Shown here one piece after another: positions 26,869 through 34,945 of a DNA stretch of 64,000 bases (position 1 is the stretch's first letter; the number at the start of each line of letters is the position of its first letter). The notes below the pieces were generated by a model. That model ran no database searches. It was not told the DNA's origin and saw only the letters and a list, made by a program, of their open reading frames with translations. This stretch comes from Cupriavidus pinatubonensis (lineage in GTDB: Bacteria > Pseudomonadota > Gammaproteobacteria > Burkholderiales > Burkholderiaceae): NCBI RefSeq assembly GCF_019602855.1, contig NZ_CP080766.1, forward strand, positions 1,798,001-1,862,000, in the 5' to 3' direction. Position numbers and translations under genes: made by a program.

Positions 26869-27749
26869 ATCGACTCCGGAAGAGCCCGCAGGGGTTCTGG
26901 CGGCTGGTGGCGATCGACCGACCGGTGCCGATATTCAGTATGGCCCGGCCAGCGCAATGGGAGAAACATTCGCTCTCGGCACCGGCATGGGAATGCTTCC
27001 CGCGCGCCACGCCGCCGACGGGGCCGTGTTGCGGACCACGGGGTTCGACGCGCTTTTTGGCGACCGGTGCGGTCGGGGAGAAGGGGAATACTTCAGCGGC
27101 GAGAGTAACAAATTTTTACAAACACAGCAGAAGTCGGCCATCTTCGAGAATTAGAGGTTTTCCTCTAGACGGCTCGTTGCCAATATCGACACTCTTGAGG
27201 TAGCGGTCTGCCGGCCAACGGCCGACAGACGCGCTGCGGATTCCTGGGACGCTTGTATGCCCTTTGTATTAACATAAGTGCACACTTACATAGTGCGATC
27301 CCAATTCGAGCGAAACCTTGTGCCGTCGCGATAAAAGTGATTATTTCATCGCATTCAACTAGGGCGTTCACTGATAGAAACGGGATTTACACCTCATGTA
27401 AGCACGTTTATATTCATACCAGAGCTAACTGGCTCTGAGCAGTCCTGGAAAGCCTACGAGCACCCCGCGCGTGGGCTTCTTTTTTTGGGGCTCACGTCGA
27501 GCCGGCAGCACCTTGCGGTGCTCCGCCATGGGGCCATCGGGATGCCTGGCAGGATTAAAAGGCACACCGCAACCTGCCCATTCATGGAAATGCGGCCACT
27601 TTCCATGCCAATTCCAAATTCCCTTCAAGAAGTGTTCGGTCATCGCCGATAGGCAGCCGTGCGCCGGTTGTCAGCAGTCACGTCCAGTGACGGCTCTCAC
27701 GCGCGCGCATGACAAAAATATCAATCACGGAGTGTTTGGAGGGAGTGAG
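26869..27749. other. 881-bp intergenic region with inverted repeats and low G+C
   Basis: No convincing gene is seen between the Hfq-like gene and the next chemoreceptor. Part of it (about 27080-27440) is clearly more A+T-rich than the rest of the window. It contains three inverted repeats: TAGAGG-TTTT-CCTCTA (27152-27167), an 11-bp hairpin with one mismatch (GTCTGCCGGCC-AAC-GGCCGACAGAC, 27206-27230), and TAAGTG-CA-CACTTA (27275-27288). A run of seven T follows a weak stem near 27457-27490. The right end carries a likely sigma-28 promoter for the chemoreceptor. It may hold a small RNA, a regulator-binding region or a degraded insertion. Confidence 0.5.
27625..27652 (+). promoter_or_regulatory. 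Possible sigma-28 promoter for the second chemoreceptor
   Basis: GCCGATAG at 27645-27652 matches the FliA -10 in seven of eight positions. TCAA at 27625-27628 is a plausible -35 but leaves a 16-base spacer instead of 15. The element lies about 98 bases upstream of the chemoreceptor ATG. Confidence 0.45.
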
Positions 27750-29630
27750 ATGGCCTGGTTGCGAAACCTTGGCATAGGGACCCGCCTGTCCCTGGCCTTT
27801 ATGCTGGTGGTGCTGTTGCTGATTGGCGTCGCGGTATTTGGCGTGACGTCGCTGGCTGGGATGAACGCATCCTTGCACCTGACCGTGGAGGGTCGCCTGC
27901 TCAAGGTGATCGACCTTGGCCATGTCAAGCAAGACGCGCTCGAGATCGGCGTGATCGTGCGTGACGCGGCCCTGACCGAAGATCCCGCGCTGGTCCAGCA
28001 AAATACGCAGCGCATCGACGGCATGCGCAAGGAGATGGGCGCGACGCTCGATGCGCTGGGCAAGCTGATCGCCGCTTCCGGCCGTCCCGACCTGCAGAAG
28101 ACCTTTTCCGATCTGACGTCCGCGCGCGAGGCCTACAACGGCCAGCTCGACATGGTGCTGCGCCAGCTCGGCGCGGGCGAGTTCGCCGGCGCGCGGGCGG
28201 CCCTTGTGGTGACGTTGCCCGCCGCGCAGCGCCCGTACTTCGAAAAGCTCGATGAGATCATGGACGGCGGCCGCAACCTTGCGCTGGCCGCGGTCAAGCA
28301 AGCCGATGCGGGGTTTGTCTGGACCCGTAATGTGCTGCTCGGCCTGACCGCGCTGGCCGTGCTGCTCGCGGTGCTGATGGGCACCGCCATCACGCGGTCG
28401 ATCACCGGTCCCGCGCGCGAGGCACTGGAAGCCGCCGAGGCGCTGGCCACGGGCAATCTGCGCCACACGTTCAACGTGCGCAGCAGCGATGAAATGGGCC
28501 GCATGCTGGCGGCGCTCGAACGCGCGTTCCGCCACCTGGCGGCACTCGTGCATGGCATCCAGCAGGCATCGGGCTCGATCGACGGCGCCACGCGCGAGAT
28601 CGCCCGCGGCAATACCGATCTGTCGCAGCGCACGGAACAGCAGGCTGCGTCGCTGGAGCAAACCGCAGCATCGATGGAGCAGCTCACGTCGACGGTGCGC
28701 CAGAACGCCGACAACGCGCGGCAGGCCAACCAGCTCGCGGTCAACGCGTCGGATGTGGCCACGGAAGGCGGCCGCGTCGTGCGCGATGTGGTCCAGACCA
28801 TGGACAGCATCTCCAAGTCGTCGTCGCAGGTGGCGGATATCACCGGCGTGATCGAGAGCATTGCGTTCCAGACCAATATCCTTGCGCTCAACGCTGCGGT
28901 CGAGGCGGCGCGCGCGGGCGAGCAGGGGCGCGGCTTTGCGGTGGTGGCGTCAGAGGTGCGCAATCTCGCGCAGCGCTCGTCCGCTGCCGCCAAGGAAATT
29001 GCCGAGCTGATCGGCGGCTCGGTGCGGCAGGTGCAGGACGGTGCGCGTCAGGCCGAACAGGCGGGCAAGACCATGGACGACATCGTTGGGGCGGTGCGTC
29101 GGGTGACGGACATCATGGGCGAGATCTCGGCGGCCAGCACGGAGCAGACTTCCGGCATCGAGCAGGTCAGCCTGGCGGTGACGCAGATGGAAAGCATGAC
29201 GCAGCAGAACGCCGCGCTGGTCGAACAGGCCGCCGCTGCGGCGGAGAGCCTCATGCAGCAGGCCGGGGGCCTGGTGAACGAAGTGGGCCGGTTCGACGTC
29301 GCACAGGGATCCCCGGCGACGCTCGCGCTGGATGCAGTCGTACCGCCGCGCCAAATCGACCCCGCGCCGCTCCCGCCGATGGCGAACCCTGCAGCCCTGG
29401 CCGCCCCGCGTGCCCGTGCCGCAGCCGTGCCTGCGGCCACGCGTCCGCCGGTGCAGCGCAAGCCACAATCGCAGGCTGTACTGACCAAGCGCGCGCCGGC
29501 CGTGCCCGCAAAGGAGCGTCCGCCGGTCGGCCGACAGCGTCAGGAACCGGTGCTCAAGACCGCCCTGCGACGCCCCGCCGGTGCCACACAGACGGCCATG
29601 GCCGACAGCGGCGACTGGGAAACCTTCTGA
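27750..29630 (+). CDS. Methyl-accepting chemotaxis protein with CheR-binding tail
   Basis: A 626-aa transmembrane chemoreceptor. A first helix (about 14-34) is followed by a four-helix-bundle periplasmic domain ([38 protein letters not shown]), a second helix (about 190-212), HAMP and a full signalling domain with [23 protein letters not shown] 70-residue Pro/Ala/Arg linker leads to the C-terminal pentapeptide DWETF, close to the NWETF docking site for CheR and CheB. GGAGGGAG precedes the ATG. It should sense a small periplasmic ligand through the 4HB-type domain; the ligand is unknown. Confidence 0.92.
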   Translation: MAWLRNLGIGTRLSLAFMLVVLLLIGVAVFGVTSLAGMNASLHLTVEGRLLKVIDLGHVKQDALEIGVIVRDAALTEDPALVQQNTQRIDGMRKEMGATLDALGKLIAASGRPDLQKTFSDLTSAREAYNGQLDMVLRQLGAGEFAGARAALVVTLPAAQRPYFEKLDEIMDGGRNLALAAVKQADAGFVWTRNVLLGLTALAVLLAVLMGTAITRSITGPAREALEAAEALATGNLRHTFNVRSSDEMGRMLAALERAFRHLAALVHGIQQASGSIDGATREIARGNTDLSQRTEQQAASLEQTAASMEQLTSTVRQNADNARQANQLAVNASDVATEGGRVVRDVVQTMDSISKSSSQVADITGVIESIAFQTNILALNAAVEAARAGEQGRGFAVVASEVRNLAQRSSAAAKEIAELIGGSVRQVQDGARQAEQAGKTMDDIVGAVRRVTDIMGEISAASTEQTSGIEQVSLAVTQMESMTQQNAALVEQAAAAAESLMQQAGGLVNEVGRFDVAQGSPATLALDAVVPPRQIDPAPLPPMANPAALAAPRARAAAVPAATRPPVQRKPQSQAVLTKRAPAVPAKERPPVGRQRQEPVLKTALRRPAGATQTAMADSGDWETF

Positions 29631-29804
29631 TCCGACCGTAGCAGTCCCTTCACCATTGCGCCAGCGCCCTCCACGAGAGCGCCGGCGCGAATGTCTCAAA
29701 GCGCCTACAATGGCGGCTCTTCCTGATCCTCGTAGCAAGAGCAGGCCGGTCCACCTGGCGCATGCGGCGCCTTACGGCCGCCATGCCTGCCGCCGCTGGT
29801 GCCG

Positions 29805-31373
29805 ATGACCGCCGTTCCTTCCCAGTCGCCGCACGCGGCCGATACTTCGCCTTCCTCGTCCTCCCCAACCGTCCCGACCGCCACCAGCGAACCGCCGGTC
29901 ATGCAGATCCTGTTCGGGCTGATGCTGGCCATCCTGCTCGGCGCGCTGGAACAGTCGATCGTCGCGGTAGTGCTGCCCGAGATCGCGCTGCAGCTGCGCG
30001 GCTTCGAGGACATGGCCTGGGTGATCTCGGCCTACCTCGTCGCCTCGACCGTGGCCACGCCGATCTACGGCAAGCTCTCCGACGTGCTGGGCCGGCGCTC
30101 GGTACTGTCGTTTTCCATCCTGCTGTTCATGGTCGCCTCGGCGGTGTGTGCGCTGGCCCAAACCATGCCGCAGCTGATCCTCGCGCGAATCCTGCAAGGC
30201 CTGGGCGGAGGCGGACTGATCTCGGTGTCGCAGGCGGCCATTGCCGACGTGGTGCCGCTGCGGGACCGCGGCCGCTACCAGGGTTACGTGAGCGGCGTGT
30301 GGGCGGTGGCTAGCATGGCCGGGCCGGTGATCGGCGGGTACCTCGCGCATTACCTGTCCTGGCGTTGGATTTTCTGGATCAATCTGCCACTGGCCCTGCT
30401 GGCGCTGGTCGTGGTGCGCCGTGCACTGCGCTTCCTGCCGGTCAGCGGCCGGCGCCATCGCATCGACTATCTCGGCGCGCTGCTGTTCGGCGGCGGCCTC
30501 AGCGGCGTGCTGGTGTTCCTGACGCGGCTGGGGCAGGGGCATTCCCCGCTGCGGACGGATTCGCTGGCGCTGCTGATCGCCGGCCTTGTCGCCATCGCGC
30601 TGTTCGTCTGGCAGGAAAAGCGTGCGGCGGATCCCGTGATTCCGCTGGCCATGCTGGGCGTGCCGACCGTGGCGATCTGCTGTGCCACGCTGTTCTTCTG
30701 CTTCTTCCAGCTCATCGCCATGTCGGTGTTGCTGCCGCTGCGTTTCCAGGTAGTGGGCGGAGCCGCGGCCGATGCCGCTGCGCTGCGGCTGGTGCCGCTT
30801 ACGCTAGCGATTCCGTTCGGCGCCTACGCGTCGGGGCGCATCATGTCGCGCACTGGCCGCTACAAGCCGCTGCAGATGGCGGGCGCCTCCGTGGCGCCTC
30901 TGGCGATTGTCGCACTCGCCTTTGTCGATCCGGCCGCGGTCTGGCTGTGCGTGCTGGTAATGGTGATTCTTGGCTTTTCGATCGGCTTGCAGCTGCCGAG
31001 CGGCCTGGTCGCCACGCAAAATGCCGTGCCGCCTCAGCAGGTGGGCATTGCGACGGCACTGACGGCGTTTTCGCGCATGCTCGGTGGCGCCGTCGGCGTG
31101 GCGGTGCTGACCACTGTGCTGATCGCGCTGCTGCGCCATAGCGGGATGGCCGTGACCGACCTGGCCGGCGGCGAGGACGTGCTGATGAGCATGTTCCGCC
31201 GCGCGCTGGCCCCTGACACCCCGGCCGCCGACGCCGCCGCCGTACGACAGGCCGCCGAGTACGCCTTCCGCCTGCTGTTCCTGATGAGCGCGGCGGTGTC
31301 GTTGCTGGCACCGTTCCTGGTCATGCGCCTGCGGGAAGCCACCTTGCGAGGCAGCCCCGCGGCGGCCGAGTAG
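29805..31373 (+). CDS. MFS multidrug transporter, DHA2 (14-helix) family
   Basis: A 522-aa proton-coupled drug exporter of the DHA2 type with about 14 predicted helices. Motif A-like GKLSDVLGRRSVL follows helix 2, the LARILQGLGGGGLISVSQA segment is typical of helix 4, and the WVISAYLVASTVATPIYGKL region is diagnostic of the EmrB/QacA group. Motif C appears as GPVIGGYLAHYLSWRWIFWINLP. A GTG at 29799 is an alternative start two codons earlier. No adjacent regulator or EmrA-type adaptor is seen. It is convergent with the MpaB-family gene, with stops 9 bases apart. Confidence 0.9.
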   Translation: MTAVPSQSPHAADTSPSSSSPTVPTATSEPPVMQILFGLMLAILLGALEQSIVAVVLPEIALQLRGFEDMAWVISAYLVASTVATPIYGKLSDVLGRRSVLSFSILLFMVASAVCALAQTMPQLILARILQGLGGGGLISVSQAAIADVVPLRDRGRYQGYVSGVWAVASMAGPVIGGYLAHYLSWRWIFWINLPLALLALVVVRRALRFLPVSGRRHRIDYLGALLFGGGLSGVLVFLTRLGQGHSPLRTDSLALLIAGLVAIALFVWQEKRAADPVIPLAMLGVPTVAICCATLFFCFFQLIAMSVLLPLRFQVVGGAAADAAALRLVPLTLAIPFGAYASGRIMSRTGRYKPLQMAGASVAPLAIVALAFVDPAAVWLCVLVMVILGFSIGLQLPSGLVATQNAVPPQQVGIATALTAFSRMLGGAVGVAVLTTVLIALLRHSGMAVTDLAGGEDVLMSMFRRALAPDTPAADAAAVRQAAEYAFRLLFLMSAAVSLLAPFLVMRLREATLRGSPAAAE

Positions 31374-31382
31374 CCCTCGGTC

Positions 31383-32315
31383 TCAGGCGCCGCGCGCCAC
31401 CCGCCGCCGCGCGCGCGCCGCCAGCCCCGGCCCCAGGGCCCAGCGCAACGTCGGGGCCAGCACCCGCATGCCGGCCAGCGATGCCGGACGGCGTATCGAT
31501 GGCCCGTCGAGATCGAGCATCCGCCGCGCCCAGTCAGGCAGCAGCGCAATGCCCGCGTAGGCCATGACGCGCACCGCCGGCAGCAGCATCGGGTTGGCCA
31601 CCGGCATCTTCATCACCAGCCGCGCCACTTCACGCGTGCGCGCGCTTGCTTCCAGCTGCGGCCGCATTGCCTCGAGATAGGCGGCAATCGCCGCGCTGGA
31701 GCGGGGCACATCGGACGCGCCCAGTAATTCGGCAATCTGAGCGACTTCGTCGTAATAGCGGTCCTGCTCGGCGTTGCCAAGCGGACCTACATAGCGCAGA
31801 TACCCGGCCATGAAGCTCGATACTTCAGCCACGTGCACCCATGTCAGCAGCGCGGGGTCATCGGCGGCGTAGGGCCGTCCGTCGAGTCCGCTGCCGCGGA
31901 TGTGCGAGTGGATACGCCGCACGCGAGCGATCAGTGCCATGGCGTCGGCGCGGCTGCCGTAGGTCGTCCCCGCGATGAACTGGGCGGTGCGGCCCAGCCG
32001 CCCTTGCATGTCGGCCCGGAAGGTCGAATGGTCCCAGACACCAGCCAGTGCCAGCGGGTGCAGTGTCTGCATCAGCAGCGCGCTGACACCGCCGGCCAGC
32101 ATCGCGGGAAAGTCTGCATGCACGCGCCAGCAGACCGCATCCGGGCCAAACAGCCCCGGGTCGCCGGGCGGGTTGTCGTAGTCCAGCGTCAGGCCGGAAT
32201 TGCTGCGGGTGAGCGCGCGCACCTGAGCGCCGGCCTCAGAGCGCAGGCGACTCGAAATGCGGCTGATGAACTGGCCGTGGCCGCGGCCAGCCGTGGGGTC
32301 GGTGGAGGCTGACAA
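31383..32315 (-). CDS. Oxygenase MpaB family (DUF2236) protein
   Basis: A 310-aa protein of the DUF2236 / MpaB / latex-clearing-protein family, which includes haem-b oxygenases. Family landmarks are FGPDAVCWRVHADFPAMLAGG, the segment LLMQTLHPLALAGVWDHSTFRADMQGRL with candidate haem histidines, and LLTWVHVAEVSSFMAGYLRY. Substrate in bacteria is generally unknown. The start is uncertain: the longest frame uses TTG at 32315 and no ATG lies close. It runs convergently towards the MFS gene. Confidence 0.8.
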   Translation of the reverse strand: MSASTDPTAGRGHGQFISRISSRLRSEAGAQVRALTRSNSGLTLDYDNPPGDPGLFGPDAVCWRVHADFPAMLAGGVSALLMQTLHPLALAGVWDHSTFRADMQGRLGRTAQFIAGTTYGSRADAMALIARVRRIHSHIRGSGLDGRPYAADDPALLTWVHVAEVSSFMAGYLRYVGPLGNAEQDRYYDEVAQIAELLGASDVPRSSAAIAAYLEAMRPQLEASARTREVARLVMKMPVANPMLLPAVRVMAYAGIALLPDWARRMLDLDGPSIRRPASLAGMRVLAPTLRWALGPGLAARARRRVARGA

Positions 32316-32429
32316 GATCGGTGGATGCGTTGGAGGTCACGGTCAGGATACACGGGAAGCCGGTGGCGTGATGATGGCTGACCGGGGGCTGGTGCGACTG
32401 CACAGTTGCGATGGGCGGGGCGAGCAACA

Positions 32430-32463
32430 AAAAAAGAGCCGGAATTCCTTCGAATTCCGGCCC
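32430..32463 (-). terminator. Terminator of the Gln/Gly-rich gene
   Basis: GCCGGAATTC-CTTC-GAATTCCGGC forms a 10-bp perfect stem. On the minus strand it is followed by CTTTTTTTGTTG and lies about 100 bases beyond the stop of the Gln-rich gene. A terminator here supports that gene being expressed. Confidence 0.88.
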
Positions 32464-32563
32464 ACCCAATGTCCGGGATGCGTGAATGGCAGCACCGCAT
32501 GCTGCTGCCCGCATGCCGGAGAACTTATGTGCCGGTGCCGGACGGGCACCGGCAGGTCACGCG

Positions 32564-32845
32564 TTACGGCTGGCGCTGGCCTCCGCCTCCCATGCCGCCT
32601 TGTCCCTGTTGATGGCTTTGTTGGCCTTGCTGGCCCTGTTGCGAGCTTCCGCCGCGATCCTGCTGCTGCTGTTGGCCCGAACCCTTGTCCTGGTTACCCA
32701 TCTGTCCGCCGCTCGAGCGTTGGCCCTGTTCAGAACCTTGCTGGCCGCTGCGTTGGCCGCTTTGCGACTGCTCCTGCTGCCGCTGGCCTTGTTGCCCTTG
32801 CTGGCCCTGTTGGGATTGCCCCGGCTGCTGTTGCTGCTGTCCCAT
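32564..32845 (-). CDS. Gln/Gly/Ser-rich low-complexity protein
   Basis: A 93-aa protein composed almost wholly of Gln, Gly and Ser with scattered Arg and Asp (opening MGQQQQQPGQSQQGQQG). It has no hydrophobic segment or signal peptide and would be intrinsically disordered. GGAGAGAG just upstream of the ATG at 32845 and a strong terminator downstream argue that it is a real gene, even though composition bias makes similarity searches unreliable. It may belong to the broad class of hydrophilic, desiccation- or stress-linked proteins; this is a guess from composition and the nearby BON gene. Confidence 0.65.
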   Translation of the reverse strand: MGQQQQQPGQSQQGQQGQQGQRQQEQSQSGQRSGQQGSEQGQRSSGGQMGNQDKGSGQQQQQDRGGSSQQGQQGQQSHQQGQGGMGGGGQRQP

Positions 32846-33160
32846 TGCTCTCTCCATGTCGCGCGGCGAACTGCCGCGTCAAGGCATGTCGCAAGGCATA
32901 TGCCAGCTTTGTCTTTACCGCCGCAGGCGGGATTCCCGTCGGCGGCGGTGAATGATTCCAGCCGGTTTTACAAATCGTTGTCCCGATTTACATGGCCGCG
33001 TGCCGCTCGGTTGGCCTGCCCAGTGCGTACTGCGCACACGCGACGGACTGGGAACAGGTACGGGGATTGCAGTACACCAGCGCGGCCGCCGCGCGTCGTC
33101 GCGTGCAAGCAGCATAGGTGCCGTGGCACGCCGTTCCGATTACCCGCTTAGGAGAGAACC

Positions 33161-33616
33161 ATGCAATCCAGCCAACCTACCGCTCCGATCCTGCGCAAGG
33201 CCTGTCTGGCGGCAGCATTGGCGGTTGTCGGGGGCAGCGCTTTGGCGCTGGATGCCGGCGGCTTCATGCGTACTGCTGTCGACACCACATCGCCGCCGTC
33301 CAATTCTGCGCCGGGCATGCCGGGCCGCGCCGCCATCGATCGCGACACGCGAACCGCCCCGGCAAACAGCGACACGAGCACCGACAAGGCCAAGCAGGCC
33401 GTCACGGACAGCACCATCACCACCAAGATCAAGACCAAGCTGCTGTCGACCAAGGACCTGAAGTCGACGGGCATCCACATCAAGACCAAGGATGGTACGG
33501 TCAATGTCAGCGGCGTCGTGCCGAGCCAGGAACAGCACGACCTGGCGCTGGAGACGATCCGCGGCGTGGACGGCGTGACCTCGGTCAACGACACGCTGAA
33601 GGTATCGTCGCGCTGA
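33161..33616 (+). CDS. Secreted BON-domain protein
   Basis: A 151-aa protein with a signal peptide (about residues 1-29, ending ALA) and a C-terminal BON domain (about 78-150: DSTITTKIKTKLLSTKDLKSTGIHI and VNVSGVVPSQEQHDLALETIRGVDGVTSVNDTLKV). BON domains bind membrane phospholipids; OsmY-like proteins are periplasmic and osmotically induced. AGGAGAGAACC supports the ATG at 33161. A GC-rich hairpin without T-tract (GGCCGGCCC-CATGT-GGGCCGGCC, 33633-33655) separates it from convergent ku. Confidence 0.88.
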   Translation: MQSSQPTAPILRKACLAAALAVVGGSALALDAGGFMRTAVDTTSPPSNSAPGMPGRAAIDRDTRTAPANSDTSTDKAKQAVTDSTITTKIKTKLLSTKDLKSTGIHIKTKDGTVNVSGVVPSQEQHDLALETIRGVDGVTSVNDTLKVSSR

Positions 33617-33632
33617 CCGCCGCATGGACAAT

Positions 33633-33655
33633 GGCCGGCCCCATGTGGGCCGGCC
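33633..33655. terminator. GC-rich hairpin between BON gene and ku
   Basis: A perfect 9-bp stem GGCCGGCCC/GGGCCGGCC with a five-base loop lies between two convergent stops. There is no T-run on either side, so it is only a possible (or assisted) terminator. Confidence 0.45.
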
Positions 33656-33692
33656 CTCGCATTGCCATGTCTTCCCGGTAGGGATCGCGGCG

Positions 33693-34697
33693 TCAGGCCT
33701 GCTTGCGCCGCGCTGTCGTCCGTGACGCAGAGGTGCTCTTGCCGCCGGACGAATGCGACGCGCGCTTCGCGGACGCGCGGCTGCCGGCCGCGCGTTTTGC
33801 GGGTGCATGCTTGCGGGCCGGCGCACGGCGTGCGGTCTTTCGAGGGGCGTCCTCTTCTTTGGGCTCGGAGGACTTGTCGCGACCCCCGCGCTTGCCCCGG
33901 GTGTCGAGGCTCTGCTTGAGCAGCGCCACCATGTCGATGACCTTGGCACTCTTGCGTGGCGCTTCCTCTTCTTCGGCCGCCGGCGTGAGCTCATGCGTCT
34001 GGCCCGATTCGATTTTCTGCTCGATGCGCGCCATCAGGTCGTGGCGATAGGTGTCGCGATATTGCTCCGGCGCCCATTCCTCGCTCATGTCCTCGACCAG
34101 CTTGACGGCCATTTCGATCTCGCGCGCGTGCGCACCCGTGGCCTTTCCGCTCGACGCCTTTGGCAGCTTGAGCTCCGAGATCGGCAGCACTTCGTCGGCA
34201 AAGCGCATGGTGTTGAGCACCAGCGCATTGTCGTCGACCAGCATGGCGGCCAGGTGCTGGCGATTGCGCAGCACCACGAGCGCCAGCGCGGCGCGTCCGG
34301 TGCGCCGCATGGTTTCGCGCAGCAGTGCATAGCCGCGCTCGCCGCGCTTGTCGGGTTCCAGGTAGTACGGCGTGTCGAAGTAGTAGGGCGGGATGTCGTC
34401 GGCCTGCACGAAACTGACGATATCCACCGTCTGCGTCGCCTCGACGTTGGCCTGCCGGAAATCTTCGTCGCTGAGCACCACGTATTCGTCTTTCTCGTAC
34501 TGGTAGCCCTTGACGATGTGCTCCTTGGGAATGGGCTTGCCGGTGCTCTTGTTGATGCGCTGGTAGCCGACCGGTGCCATGTCCCGCGCGTCAAGCAGAT
34601 CCAGGTCCAGTGTCTGGTTGCGCGACGCGGGCTTCAGCACCACCGGAATGTTGACCAGGCCGAACGTGATCGCGCCTTTCCAGATAATGCGGGACAC
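33693..34697 (-). CDS. ku: Ku protein, non-homologous end joining
   Basis: A 334-aa bacterial Ku, which forms a homodimeric ring on DNA double-strand ends and recruits LigD. The Ku core is clear: RIIWKGAITFGLVNIPVVL at the start, GYQYEKDEYVVLSDEDF, and PYYLEPDKRGERGYALLRETM. A long Lys/Arg/Ala-rich C-terminal tail (last 75 residues) should bind DNA. GAGGAGAC five bases before the GTG at 34697 fixes the start; an upstream extension lacks similarity. It is the third gene of a kinase - small Pro-rich protein - ku run and lies 2.8 kb downstream of ligD on the same strand. Confidence 0.96.
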   Translation of the reverse strand: MSRIIWKGAITFGLVNIPVVLKPASRNQTLDLDLLDARDMAPVGYQRINKSTGKPIPKEHIVKGYQYEKDEYVVLSDEDFRQANVEATQTVDIVSFVQADDIPPYYFDTPYYLEPDKRGERGYALLRETMRRTGRAALALVVLRNRQHLAAMLVDDNALVLNTMRFADEVLPISELKLPKASSGKATGAHAREIEMAVKLVEDMSEEWAPEQYRDTYRHDLMARIEQKIESGQTHELTPAAEEEEAPRKSAKVIDMVALLKQSLDTRGKRGGRDKSSEPKEEDAPRKTARRAPARKHAPAKRAAGSRASAKRASHSSGGKSTSASRTTARRKQA

Positions 34698-34713
34698 GGC
34701 GGGTCTCCTCGAA

Positions 34714-34857
34714 TCAGGCGGCCGCGCGTTGCGGCGGTGGCGGCGGCACGTCACCAGGGGGCGGATCGACGACGGGCTCTGGCTCGCCCGGCGGCGGTTC
34801 CGGGGGCGGGATCTCGGGCTTGCGAGCGGGTATGTCGGGGTCGGGAGTGGTATGCAT
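34714..34857 (-). CDS. Small proline-rich protein (47 aa)
   Basis: A 47-codon frame from the ATG at 34857 encodes MHTTPDPDIPARKPEIPPPE followed by a PPPGEPEPVVDPPP-type stretch; about 40% of residues are Pro and several are Glu/Asp. It has no hydrophobic core and would be extended and disordered. The stop lies 16 bases upstream of the ku GTG, and the start 88 bases after the hybrid kinase stop, so it is probably co-transcribed with both. Similar short Pro/Glu peptides occur in Burkholderiales but I know no function. Confidence 0.6.
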   Translation of the reverse strand: MHTTPDPDIPARKPEIPPPEPPPGEPEPVVDPPPGDVPPPPPQRAAA

Positions 34858-34945
34858 ATCGTGTTCCGTCAGGGTTGATGCGGTTGATCCTCGAAGGCTG
34901 CGCCGAGTGCCTTTTCGACGCCATTTCGGCGCCCTCTCGGCGGGA

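Noticed and set aside
27457..27490. Rho-independent terminator before the second chemoreceptor
   Set aside because: The T-run is good but the preceding stem is only about three clean base pairs, and no gene ends nearby on that strand.
27425..27643. 72-codon minus-strand frame in the intergenic region before the second chemoreceptor
   Set aside because: No ribosome-binding site, no recognised domain, and it overlaps a T-run; coding is unlikely.
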